Of a stretch of 64,000 nucleotides of DNA, positions 42,877 to 51,217 are shown one piece after another. This stretch comes from Terriglobia bacterium (GTDB lineage: Bacteria > Acidobacteriota > Terriglobia > Terriglobales > Acidobacteriaceae), in assembly GCA_020073465.1 (NCBI GenBank), contig JAIQFC010000020.1, positions 35,698-99,697 of the forward strand, in the 5' to 3' direction. Position numbers and translations under genes: made by a program. The notes below the pieces were generated by a model. That model was not told where the DNA came from. It made no database searches and saw only the letters and a list, made by a program, of their open reading frames with translations. Within the stretch, counting starts at the first letter, position 1. Each line of letters begins with the position of its first letter.

Positions 42877-43668
42877 ATGACCACCGAACCTGCGCCGCCG
42901 CTCCTGGAGTTAAGACACATCTGCGTCATGCGGGGGCAGAAGCTCGCGCTGGACAACCTGAGCCTTCGAATCGAGGCGGATGAGCACGTCGCGATCCTGG
43001 GACCGAATGGCTGCGGCAAGTCCACACTGATCAAAACAATCACGCGCGAGTGCTACCCGGTGGTGCGCCCTGATTCTACGATGGCGATTCTGGGCGAGGA
43101 GTCGTGGGACGTATTCGCTTTGCGCGCCCAGCTTGGCATCGTTTCCAATGACCTGATGGCTTCGTGTACCGGAGAGGCGAACGGACGCGATGTCGTCCTG
43201 TCGGGCTTTTTCAGCAGCATCAGCATCTTCCCGAATCACAACGTCGATCCTCGACACCGGCAGTTGGCAGACGGCGCGCTGGACCAGTTGGGTATCCAGC
43301 ATCTGGCGGAGCGGCCCGTGTGCGAGATGTCGTCGGGAGAGGCCCGGCGAGTTCTGATCGCACGAGCCCTGGTTCACAATCCGCGCGCGTTGTTGTTCGA
43401 TGAACCCTGCAACTCCCTGGATCTCTCGGCGCAACACACGGTGCGGCAGACCATGCGCACGCTGGCGAACTCGGGCATTGGCATCATTCTGGTGACCCAC
43501 GAACTGGCCGACATCGTGCCCGAGATCCAGCGGGTCGTGCTGATGAAATCTGGACGCATCCTCGCGGACGGGCCCAAAGAGGAGATCCTGCAGGTCGGAC
43601 AACTGTCGAACCTGTTCGGAGTCAAGGTCGATCTGGCCCGCCGCGACGGTTACTACCATTTATGGTGA
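42877..43668 (+). CDS. ABC transporter ATP-binding protein (YlmA/ModF-like)
   Basis: A 263-residue ATPase. Walker A AILGPNGCGKST, signature MSSGEARRVLIAR, Walker B ALLFDEPCNSLDLSA and H-loop LVTHELAD are all intact. It lies apart from any permease gene. This fold is that of the Ile/Mod-type single ATPases annotated as YlmA/ModF. Start ATG 42877 (MTTEPAPPLLEL) or 42868. Divergent from the LptC/LptA-like gene. Confidence 0.85.
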   Translation: MTTEPAPPLLELRHICVMRGQKLALDNLSLRIEADEHVAILGPNGCGKSTLIKTITRECYPVVRPDSTMAILGEESWDVFALRAQLGIVSNDLMASCTGEANGRDVVLSGFFSSISIFPNHNVDPRHRQLADGALDQLGIQHLAERPVCEMSSGEARRVLIARALVHNPRALLFDEPCNSLDLSAQHTVRQTMRTLANSGIGIILVTHELADIVPEIQRVVLMKSGRILADGPKEEILQVGQLSNLFGVKVDLARRDGYYHLW

Positions 43669-43700
43669 GCGGACCTCAGATTTTCGACCCTGCAGCTTCT

Positions 43701-46076
43701 CTAGAAGGTCTCGTCGACGTTCACCTCCAAGATCATCCGGTCGAGCTCGGATTTGGCTTGATTCTCCTGTGCCGTCAGGTCAGTCATCTCCTTGCGTAAT
43801 GCAGCCAGTCGGCTCTCCTGAGAGTCGAGTTGACCGACGTAGCGCTGCAGCAGAGATTTCTCCTCAGAGCTTCCCTTGAGTGCCTTCATATTTTCGCGGA
43901 TACGACCCTGATCGCCCGCAATCTGGTCACTTTCGCGTTTGCGCTCAGCCATCTGGTCAGAAATCTGTTCAGCCTTCAACTTCTGTCGCAGGATGCTGTC
44001 GAAGACCTGCTGCATAGCCGGAGTGACCCGCTTCTGCTGGACCATTAGATTCACTTCGTCCAGATCGAGATTGCTCAGCTCAACTCGATCTTCCAGCGGA
44101 TGGATCGCCTCGACGGTCAACTCCGCGGTCTTGCCTGCTTCTACAGGCACACGAAAGCGGTGATAGGACTCTGAAGACTCCTCGGGCTTCGGGGTGGCTG
44201 GCGTAAGCTTCCATCCGTCTTCCGCCGGGTATTCGACGACTACCTGCCGTGAGGAAGTGTCGGCGTTGCGGATGGTGAACTTATTCAGTTTCCGCTCTTG
44301 CCGAGTCATGATCATGACGCCTTTGGCAATGCGCACCCGGCTGAACGGGTTTTCGCTCGAGTCCGCAGAGTATTTCACGTGCACGGCGGCGTCACCCGCA
44401 TAGGAGAGCAACCGCCGCTCATCGGGGTGAATCGTCTCCAAGACACCCTCACCGGCAAACGTGCCGGATTCCAGCACGTTGAACGACCCGGCATCCAGCA
44501 CCTGGCCGCTGGTGTTCTTGATCCAAAGGGCAAGCAGGGGCGCGGATTCCGGATTCCACAGCGTCACTTTCTCCGCTTCGATGTGTCCCTGCAGGATGGG
44601 AACCAAGGCCGACTGGTTCTTCCCGATGGTGATCCTCTGCTTGACGTTGTATTCGAAGAAATCGCCGGCGGACTTGCCCTCGGCTTCGGCGCCTTGCTTC
44701 TCTGTCCTGCTCATCAGTTCGGCGCTTTCGGTCTGCACCAGCGGAGGAGGACCAGCGCTCACTTCCACAGATTCGTTGGCATTGCCCACATTCAGCGTGG
44801 CATCAATCTCGTTGTTCCGTCCGATCCCCAGGTAAATGTTCGCGAGGTTGAAGCGTTGAAAACCGGGAGCGTTTACAAACAATGCTGAATTGCCCGCCTG
44901 AATGTCGTTGAAGCGATAATGACCCTGTGCGTCGGTTGTCGTCACCTGGGACGAACCCGTTTCCTCGTTACGGACGGTGACGCGTGCGCCCCGTACCGAC
45001 GCTCCGGAAGGATCCTTCACGATGCCATAGAGGCTGGTCGTGGCATTGCTGACGCCCGGGGGCGCCTGTAACTTCGCATACTGCTCCAGACGATCCACCT
45101 GGACCGTGGCCTCGTGTGACTGCGGCGTCAGCATCACGGCCTCCGGCAACGGAACTACCGGGCGCCGTGCGTAAAACGGTTGCGAGATCTCCTGGATAAA
45201 GGATTGCGGCGCACCCGCCACCAGCGACAGCTGGACATCTTTCCAGTCCTCGCCGATGGTGTTGTCGACGATGGCCCAGCCTTGCAGCAGCCGCTTGTCG
45301 CCCGGCTTCTCGGGGAACAGAATCCGGTACGTGCTTTTCCAGACTGGTACTTCACTGATGTAGCTGACGAAGACATCGCGGTCACCGGTTCCGCTGGCGG
45401 TAAAGCTCATCCGGCGCACATCACGGGCACGGGAAGACCCGATCAGACCGAGGTATCGGCCCACTTCATCCGTCAATTCGCGCTCAGCGATGCGCACGGA
45501 CGTGCCGGAACCAAGTTCGAAATTCCTCATTTCTCCGGCATCGGTGACGATCGAGAAGGTGGTTACATCTTCGAACTCGTCTTTGACGCGCTGCTTCCGG
45601 ATCTTCTCCACGCTGAGCAGACGACCTGCTCCTGTCGCCGTACCGCTACGTACTTCGACCCGCGCTCCTCGCAAGGCGGAGAGATATTCGGCCTGGGTCA
45701 CTTGTTCGCCGAAGGGCAGCCGCAGCGACTTCAGCCGTTCTCCCAGTGGAGCGATGGAATTGTAGCGAACGGACGAAACGCGTCCTTCGCCGAGATCCAC
45801 GGCGGTCAAGGACTTCAGCACGTCATTGAGCTGGGCGGTGGTGAAATCGATGCTGAGATCCTGTGTGCCGTGAACCCGGGCGCTGTGCTCGAAATAGCCC
45901 ACACCGTTCTTATAGAGGACGACCCGTTTGACCGGGAGACGAGCCGGGGCATCGGCAGAAGTGGCTGGGAGTGCAGGCTGCGGGGGTTTGGGCTGGTCGG
46001 CTTTCTTCTGAGCGGCCAGACCGGTGAGCAACGACAGACTGATCAGGATGACGAGAATTGAGCGACGCATGTCCAC
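43701..46076 (-). CDS. DUF4139 protein with inserted CnaB/TonB-receptor-like module
   Basis: A 791-residue exported protein. A signal (MRRSILVILISLSLLTGLAA) is followed by a DUF4140-like N-terminal part (VKRVVLYKNGVGYFEHSA) and DUF4139 segments (VPVWKSTYRILF, LLQGWAIVDNTIGEDWKDVQLSLVAG). At about 345-450 the domain is interrupted by a carboxypeptidase-regulatory (CnaB) module (LYGIVKDPSGASVRGARVTVRNEETG, then GHYRFNDIQAG) and a SVEVSAGPPPLVQTESAEL tail. That pair resembles the start of Oar-like TonB receptors. DUF4139 then resumes (ITIGKNQSALVPILQG) and a coiled-coil tail follows (690-790). Function unknown. Confidence 0.8.
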   Translation of the reverse strand: MDMRRSILVILISLSLLTGLAAQKKADQPKPPQPALPATSADAPARLPVKRVVLYKNGVGYFEHSARVHGTQDLSIDFTTAQLNDVLKSLTAVDLGEGRVSSVRYNSIAPLGERLKSLRLPFGEQVTQAEYLSALRGARVEVRSGTATGAGRLLSVEKIRKQRVKDEFEDVTTFSIVTDAGEMRNFELGSGTSVRIAERELTDEVGRYLGLIGSSRARDVRRMSFTASGTGDRDVFVSYISEVPVWKSTYRILFPEKPGDKRLLQGWAIVDNTIGEDWKDVQLSLVAGAPQSFIQEISQPFYARRPVVPLPEAVMLTPQSHEATVQVDRLEQYAKLQAPPGVSNATTSLYGIVKDPSGASVRGARVTVRNEETGSSQVTTTDAQGHYRFNDIQAGNSALFVNAPGFQRFNLANIYLGIGRNNEIDATLNVGNANESVEVSAGPPPLVQTESAELMSRTEKQGAEAEGKSAGDFFEYNVKQRITIGKNQSALVPILQGHIEAEKVTLWNPESAPLLALWIKNTSGQVLDAGSFNVLESGTFAGEGVLETIHPDERRLLSYAGDAAVHVKYSADSSENPFSRVRIAKGVMIMTRQERKLNKFTIRNADTSSRQVVVEYPAEDGWKLTPATPKPEESSESYHRFRVPVEAGKTAELTVEAIHPLEDRVELSNLDLDEVNLMVQQKRVTPAMQQVFDSILRQKLKAEQISDQMAERKRESDQIAGDQGRIRENMKALKGSSEEKSLLQRYVGQLDSQESRLAALRKEMTDLTAQENQAKSELDRMILEVNVDETF

Positions 46077-46152
46077 CTCCGATTGTGACAGAACGGGAAT
46101 CTGGTAAAGGCTTGCATCAGAAATGTGATTTGCAGGTCAATGACTCGGATCA

Positions 46153-48174
46153 CTAGAACGCTTTCACTGGTAACGGCGAAGCCTTCTCCTCTCCCACGGT
46201 GGGCGCTCTCAAGTCGCGGAGAGATAATTCCAGCCCGCCGTATTCGGGGTGATCGTTGTGGCCGATGGTGAAGGCAATATCGATGGTATCGCCAGCAAGT
46301 AGTGGAGATTGCTGCAGGCGCTCCGCCATGCGCCAGCCCAGGGCATCGAACGTGATGGATTTGCGCCAAGAACCAGTTCTCAGTTCTCGGTTCTCAGTTC
46401 TCAGTTGTTCGGTGGACGCCGCTCTCTCGGCGCGGCGGATCGTGGTGCTGTCGGGATGGCATCGAGGCGTGGTGAGAATCGCAACCGCGGACAGCTCCTG
46501 GCCCGCGGACTCTTGCTTAGGAGACTCGCCGTTTGCCGATTCATTTTCGGCTGCAGCTGCAGCAAGACTCTGAACCGGCGCGCTGCCCTGCTCTCCCGCC
46601 TTTAGCTTTAACTTCACATGCTTGTCTTTCAGGATGCGCGGGGGCGCGGTCAACTGCACTCCGAGCGCCGAGAACACCGGCTCGGGATTCCCGACTCCGT
46701 AGGGTTCGAGCTTGCGCAAGGCCTGAAATAAGGTAGGAGTGATTTCATCGAGCCGAAGTTCGGCATCCAGGTCGAGCCTGGGGTCGAAGTCGGCAAGGGT
46801 CAGCCGCGCGCGGGCAAAGGCATCCAGCCTGGCGCGAAGTTCGGGGACGTTCGCTGCCGGCATAGCGAAGCCGCAAGCGTGAGCATGTCCGCCGTAGCGG
46901 GAAAAAAGGTCGCTGCAGGATTCAATGGCTTCCAGCAGGTGAAACGCACGAATCGAACGGCCGGAACCGAACGCTTCTTCGCCTTCCCGCGAAATTACGA
47001 GTGTGGGACGGTTGTAGCGCTCGAGCACACGGGTCGCGGTGATGCCGATGACGCCGCGGTGCCAGCCGTCGCCGTCCACCACGATGCAGTAGGCATCGCA
47101 CAGAGCCGGATCGCCGCTGAACCTCTCCTCGACTGCGGTCAGGATTCTGCGTTCCTCCTCCTGACGGTCGGTATTGAGCCGATCGAGCTTGGCGGCAAGT
47201 TCGCGGGCACGAGCAGGATCCTTCACGCTGAAAAGTTCAATCACGTCGCGGGCTACGTCCATGCGTCCGGCGGCGTTAATGCGCGGCGCGATACGAAAGG
47301 CGACTTCGGTTGAGGTGGGCGGGCGGCTGGTAGAGATCTGCGCCACTTCGAGCAGCGCTTTCAAGCCGGGGTTCACGGCCCTGCGCAGGGCATCCAATCC
47401 AAGGCTGGCAAAGACACGGTTTTCTCCCGTCAGAGGCACGGCATCGGCGATCGTGGCAATCGCAACCACCTTCATGAACGACAACAACAGCCGAGAGTGG
47501 TCTTTCGCTTCGAGACGACGCTGCATCAGTCCCTGCGCCAGCTTGAACGCCACTCCGGCACCGCACAGCTGCTTGTAGGGATATTCGCAGCCTGGCTGAT
47601 TGGGGTTGATCACTGCCAGCGCATCCGGGACACCGTCAGGGCCGGGCAGGTGGTGGTCGGTGACGATCAGGTCGACTCCAAGCTTCTTCGCCGTTTCCGC
47701 GGGAGCGAAGGCTCGGATACCCATGTCGACGCTGATGATGAGTCGAATGCCTGCAGCGGCCGCGCGTTCGATCACGTCACCACGCATGTCGTAGCCCTCA
47801 CGAATGCGGTGGGGGACGTGGAAATCAGCTGCGCCGCCGCAAAGCTCAATCGCGGTTTTCAGGATGATGACAGCCATGGTGCCGTCGACGTCGTAGTCAC
47901 CGTAGATCAGAATGGGCTCTTTGCATTCGATGGCGGAGTCCAGCCGGTCGACGGCGGCACGCAGCCCCGTCATTCGTTCCGGTGCGTGAAGATTGGAAAG
48001 AGATGGAGCAAGAAAGCGATCCGCGGAATCGGCGTCGGTAATGCCGCGGTGAACAAGTAACGGAGCGAGGACGGATGCGGCGGTGTTGTCGATCCCGCGG
48101 GTAGACGAGTTGATTAGCTCCGCAGTCAGGAGCGCAACCTGGTCTCTGTCACTGGTCTTGTGAATCCACTTCAT
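46153..48174 (-). CDS. recJ: Single-stranded-DNA exonuclease RecJ
   Basis: A 673-residue RecJ. YGDYDVDGTMAVIILK and IVTDHHLPGPDGVPDALAVINP carry the DHH-family metal sites; the DHHA1 part has RYGGHAHACGFAMP. The OB region (KLKLKAGEQG) is split by an insertion of about 65-75 residues (roughly 535-605) rich in Ala, Glu and Ser. Thirteen of these residues, including ELRTG and QLRTEN, are encoded by a heptamer array at 46374-46411. The chain then resumes as ITFDALGWRMAERL and ends with LSLRDLRAP. RecJ degrades 5' single strands in recombination and mismatch repair. The insertion is in-frame, so the protein is probably still active. Confidence 0.93.
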   Translation of the reverse strand: MKWIHKTSDRDQVALLTAELINSSTRGIDNTAASVLAPLLVHRGITDADSADRFLAPSLSNLHAPERMTGLRAAVDRLDSAIECKEPILIYGDYDVDGTMAVIILKTAIELCGGAADFHVPHRIREGYDMRGDVIERAAAAGIRLIISVDMGIRAFAPAETAKKLGVDLIVTDHHLPGPDGVPDALAVINPNQPGCEYPYKQLCGAGVAFKLAQGLMQRRLEAKDHSRLLLSFMKVVAIATIADAVPLTGENRVFASLGLDALRRAVNPGLKALLEVAQISTSRPPTSTEVAFRIAPRINAAGRMDVARDVIELFSVKDPARARELAAKLDRLNTDRQEEERRILTAVEERFSGDPALCDAYCIVVDGDGWHRGVIGITATRVLERYNRPTLVISREGEEAFGSGRSIRAFHLLEAIESCSDLFSRYGGHAHACGFAMPAANVPELRARLDAFARARLTLADFDPRLDLDAELRLDEITPTLFQALRKLEPYGVGNPEPVFSALGVQLTAPPRILKDKHVKLKLKAGEQGSAPVQSLAAAAAENESANGESPKQESAGQELSAVAILTTPRCHPDSTTIRRAERAASTEQLRTENRELRTGSWRKSITFDALGWRMAERLQQSPLLAGDTIDIAFTIGHNDHPEYGGLELSLRDLRAPTVGEEKASPLPVKAF
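46374..46411 (-). repeat. Heptamer array (CAGTTCT) inside recJ
   Basis: Plus strand: CAGTTCT, CAGTTCT, CGGTTCT, CAGTTCT, CAGTTGT. On the coding strand it reads QLRTENRELRTG; the Arg is CGA where the pure repeat would have TGA. The same unit forms the array at 54804-54918. Confidence 0.85.
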
Positions 48175-48237
48175 TCGGATGGAGCAGTTTACTCCAGGAT
48201 CGGCGAGACAGAGGCACTCGGGCTTCCCGCGACAGAG

Positions 48238-48262
48238 GAGGGCGGGGGCGCCCGCCCCACAT
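48238..48262. repeat. REP-like palindrome
   Basis: GAGGGCGGGGGCGCCCGCCC with the tail CACATGTCCCTC, in the gap between the 48277-48753 gene and recJ. It belongs to the same family as 36226-36254. Confidence 0.75.
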
Positions 48263-48276
48263 GTCCCTCTTAACGT

Positions 48277-48753
48277 CTAGGTCTCTTCGTCCTGGTCGGA
48301 CTCGTCGATGGCGAGGCCTCCGAATTCGTCGGAGACTTCGAGCAGGCGCTGGTAACGTTCGTACCACTCGGTGCTGACTTCGCAGAGAAACATCGAGCCC
48401 TGATAGGCCCATCCCAGTTGGAGGAAGCCAACCTTGTCGACGTGCGCGCGAAACCAGCGGGCGTCTTCCACATCATCGCCGTCAGTGAACTCAGAGTTCG
48501 AAAGACGCTGCAGGAGTTCGTCCAACTCCTCGCGCTCCAGGGTCCAGGCGTGCATGGTAAGGAATGGCGCGCCGCCCACCTTCGCCAGTTCAACGAAGTC
48601 TTTCCAGGCGTCGGGATTCGAACCTGTCTCCCACATGATGCACTGCACTTCCTCGTAGTCCACGTAGCCGTGGAAGCGGCGCATGCCGTGGCCTTCGATG
48701 AAGGCGATCATGTCGTCTTTGACGGTGGTCAGGTCGTCTGGAATCGGAGACAT
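48277..48753 (-). CDS. Acidic cytosolic protein of unknown function
   Basis: A 158-residue protein rich in Asp and Glu. Visible segments: VKDDMIAFIEGHGMRRFHGYVDYEEVQCIMWE, DAWKDFVELAKVGGAPFLTMHAWTLEREELDELL and RWFRAHVDKVGFLQLGWAYQGSMFLCEVSTEWYERYQRLLE. No signal or membrane segment. Domain unknown. Start ATG 48753 (MSPIPDD) is preferred to upstream codons that run into non-coding sequence. The C-terminus is Asp/Glu-rich (DESDQDEET). Confidence 0.7.
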   Translation of the reverse strand: MSPIPDDLTTVKDDMIAFIEGHGMRRFHGYVDYEEVQCIMWETGSNPDAWKDFVELAKVGGAPFLTMHAWTLEREELDELLQRLSNSEFTDGDDVEDARWFRAHVDKVGFLQLGWAYQGSMFLCEVSTEWYERYQRLLEVSDEFGGLAIDESDQDEET

Positions 48754-48926
48754 AAGGCTTGTTACGCATTGTATTCCGTCCGCAGGCGAGGTGCCAGCAA
48801 CCCCGCATCGAGGACGTGGAAACGTGATGCTGCGGGCGAGGGAGGATCTGCCAGCGGTGCATAATCCCGGCGCGTAGCTTCGTGGTGACACGGTTTCCAC
48901 GAGACATCACTCCGGGAGAGAACTGC

Positions 48927-49037
48927 ATGTCCGAGCCGGTTGTCGACAATTCCGCAAGCCGTGCCGCTTTGTTACTGGTCTTTATTGCGCTCGTTGGGTC
49001 GATAGTCATGACGTCGCTGGCCAGCTTTGTGAGATAG
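48927..49037 (+). CDS. Possible 36-residue single-helix membrane peptide
   Basis: A 37-codon frame with GGGAGAG 7 bases before the ATG. The product has an N-terminal polar part and one clear membrane helix (AALLLVFIALVGSIVMTSL). It is too short to judge by coding statistics; the good ribosome site and the helix support it. No known family. Confidence 0.45.
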   Translation: MSEPVVDNSASRAALLLVFIALVGSIVMTSLASFVR

Positions 49038-49282
49038 AACCGTCTCGGAAACTGGGACCGCGTTCCTGCTCGATGTGACCCTGGGCCAGGCCGTCTTTCA
49101 GGCGAGACCGAAAGCGTGTCCTAAGCAGAAGCCGAGGGGGATTTGTGTCCCTGGGCACCCGAGTGGAGCATCCGCGCGCATCGCTCCGCTGAGGTCGCCT
49201 GCCGTGCCCGTGTCCACCGACTGTGTTACACTTTTTGATTCAAACACAGCATCCGTAGCACGCAGGGCAACCCGATCCGCAC

Positions 49283-49561
49283 ATGCTTTTTTCCAAAGAA
49301 TATGTGGGCTACCTGGCCCGCGAAGTCACCAAGAAACTGATTGCAGGCAAGTTTATCGAGGCCACGGCTGTTCCCGTGGTCACAGAACGCGTGCATGCCG
49401 CACTGGTTGACGAATTGTCCCTTGAGGACCGGATCAACGATGAGGTGCGTGTGATTCTCGAGGCCTACTCCGAGGAGATGCAGAAGACCGGCGCCAACTA
49501 TCAGGAGATGTTCCGCAAGGTAAAAACGGAACTGGTGCGCAAGTACAAGGCGGTGCTGTGA
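49283..49561 (+). CDS. DUF507-family protein, first of a tandem pair
   Basis: A 92-residue helical protein matching DUF507: LFSKEYVGYLAREVTKKLIAGKFIEAT, then DELSLEDRINDEVRVILEAYSEEM, then MFRKVKTELVRKYKAVL. Cytosolic; function unknown. Its stop overlaps the second gene's GTG as GTGA, so the two are co-translated. No clear ribosome site was seen before its ATG. A short membrane peptide gene may precede it. Confidence 0.88.
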   Translation: MLFSKEYVGYLAREVTKKLIAGKFIEATAVPVVTERVHAALVDELSLEDRINDEVRVILEAYSEEMQKTGANYQEMFRKVKTELVRKYKAVL

Positions 49562-49833
49562 GGCTTAGCCGCGACAAAGTCAATGTGCTGGCGCGCGCCG
49601 TCGCCGACGTCCTCAAGGAGTTGGACGAAGTCGAGTTCATCGAGGACCCCAACACCATCCGCCAGGAAACTCGCAAAATTCTCGAAGACCTGCTCAACCA
49701 GGAAGAACGAATCGATCAGGCGGCCCGGCAGAAGATCGAGAGCCAGAAGCGCACTATCCTCGAAGGCTCCCAGGAGTGGGATATCCTTTACCGCAAGTAC
49801 TACAGCGAAGAGGTGAAGAAGCTGGGCGTGTAG
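49558..49833 (+). CDS. DUF507-family protein, second of a tandem pair
   Basis: A 91-residue protein starting at GTG 49558: RLSRDKVNVLARAVADVLKEL, then EFIEDPNTIRQETRKILEDLLNQEERIDQAARQKI, then EWDILYRKYYSEEVKKLGV. It shares the helix arrangement of the first copy but is clearly diverged, suggesting an old duplication and perhaps a heterodimer. Overlap with the first gene is 4 bases. Function unknown. Confidence 0.88.
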   Translation: MRLSRDKVNVLARAVADVLKELDEVEFIEDPNTIRQETRKILEDLLNQEERIDQAARQKIESQKRTILEGSQEWDILYRKYYSEEVKKLGV

Positions 49834-49966
49834 AAGCACCTGGGTGTGGAGGCTCGCTGATACTCCCACCATTCGTTGTGACGATCTGCTTTCCGCTCCT
49901 TGCTTTCGCAGTTCACTCTTGGAGCGTGGACGACTCCCCTTCGCCTTGATGCAATCCCCCGTCGCC

Positions 49967-51052
49967 ATGAATCGAGCCAGCGAAATCACGGCAGTGATCA
50001 AACGCGCGGCGCTGGAGGCCGGCTTCGATCTTTGCGGAATCGCACCCGCGACGGACGCTCAAGAACTCGAGTATTTCCCCGCGTGGATTGGCGCAGGTCA
50101 CGCCGGCGAAATGAAGTACATGGAGGCGCGCGATGAGCAGGGCTCGCTTAAGCGGGCCTCGCTCGCACGGGTTGCGCCTTGGGCACGAAGCGTGGTCGTT
50201 TGCGCCATCAACTACAACAGCGAACAGCCGTACTCAACCGAGTTCCATGACAAGAGCCGCGGTTGGATTTCCCGATATGCGTGGGGCTGTGAAGACTATC
50301 ACGAAGCCGTCTTGCGGCGGCTTCGACAGCTCGACCATATCTTGAAGAACAGTCTGAGTCAGAGTGGTAACGAATCCGGGGAGCTCGTGACCCGCTGCTA
50401 TGTTGATACGGGGCCGATTGTAGAGCGGGTTTACGCGAAGTATGCGGGCATCGGCTGGATCGGCAAGAACACCTGCATCATCAGTCAGAAGAAGGGTTCG
50501 TGGCTCTTTCTCGGCGTAATTCTGACATCGGCTGAACTTGCTCCCGACCTCCCCGCTCCGGACCGGTGCGGAAGTTGCCGGCGCTGCATCGAGGCATGCC
50601 CCACGGACGCACTGCTCGAACCGTATCGCCTCGACTCCAACAGGTGCATCTCCTATCTCACCATCGAAAAGCGAGGACAGATTCCAGAGGAACTGCAAGA
50701 AGCGATGGGGCGACATGTCTTTGGCTGCGATATCTGCCAGGATGTCTGCCCCTGGAACCGCAGGGCGCCCGTTACGACAGCACCCGAGTTTGCCCCGCGC
50801 CCCGATCTTGTCAACCCGGCCCTCGACTGGCTCGCTGAGATGAGTGCGGAGGAATTTCGGAAGGTGTTTCGCGGGTCACCGGTTCGGCGCACAAAGCTCA
50901 GCGGATTGCGGCGGAATGCCGCGATCGCAATGGGCAACAGCTCTAAGCAGAGTCTCGCTGCGACCCTGGAAAAGCTTTCCACGGACAAGGATGAGATCGT
51001 CTCCGAGAGCGCACGCTCGGCAAGGGAGCGCCTTCGCGAGTCCGCTGTCTAG
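49967..51052 (+). CDS. queG: Epoxyqueuosine reductase QueG
   Basis: A 361-residue cobalamin and iron-sulfur enzyme that reduces epoxyqueuosine to queuosine in tRNA. It has the family start (ITAVIKRAALEAGFDLCGIAPA), KYAGIGWIGKNTCIIS, RCGSCRRCIEACPTDAL and CDICQDVCPWN, the two [4Fe-4S] motifs, and a C-terminal HEAT-like tail (LRRNAAIAMGNS). Start ATG 49967 (MNRASEI) is chosen since upstream residues are unlike the family; ATG 49949 is possible. It follows the DUF507 pair by about 130 bases. Confidence 0.93.
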   Translation: MNRASEITAVIKRAALEAGFDLCGIAPATDAQELEYFPAWIGAGHAGEMKYMEARDEQGSLKRASLARVAPWARSVVVCAINYNSEQPYSTEFHDKSRGWISRYAWGCEDYHEAVLRRLRQLDHILKNSLSQSGNESGELVTRCYVDTGPIVERVYAKYAGIGWIGKNTCIISQKKGSWLFLGVILTSAELAPDLPAPDRCGSCRRCIEACPTDALLEPYRLDSNRCISYLTIEKRGQIPEELQEAMGRHVFGCDICQDVCPWNRRAPVTTAPEFAPRPDLVNPALDWLAEMSAEEFRKVFRGSPVRRTKLSGLRRNAAIAMGNSSKQSLAATLEKLSTDKDEIVSESARSARERLRESAV

Positions 51053-51217
51053 CAGCGGTTTATGCATGATCATCTTCGCCAATATTTCGCTACCCACCTC
51101 CCTGGAAGCCCCTGCAGATTCTCTGAACTTCCGTAACTGGTTTTTCTGATTATTAGCAACTAATCTTCCGCTAAACGGCTCTTAACAAGAAAGTTAGATT
51201 GTTTAGCACGGAGATTG

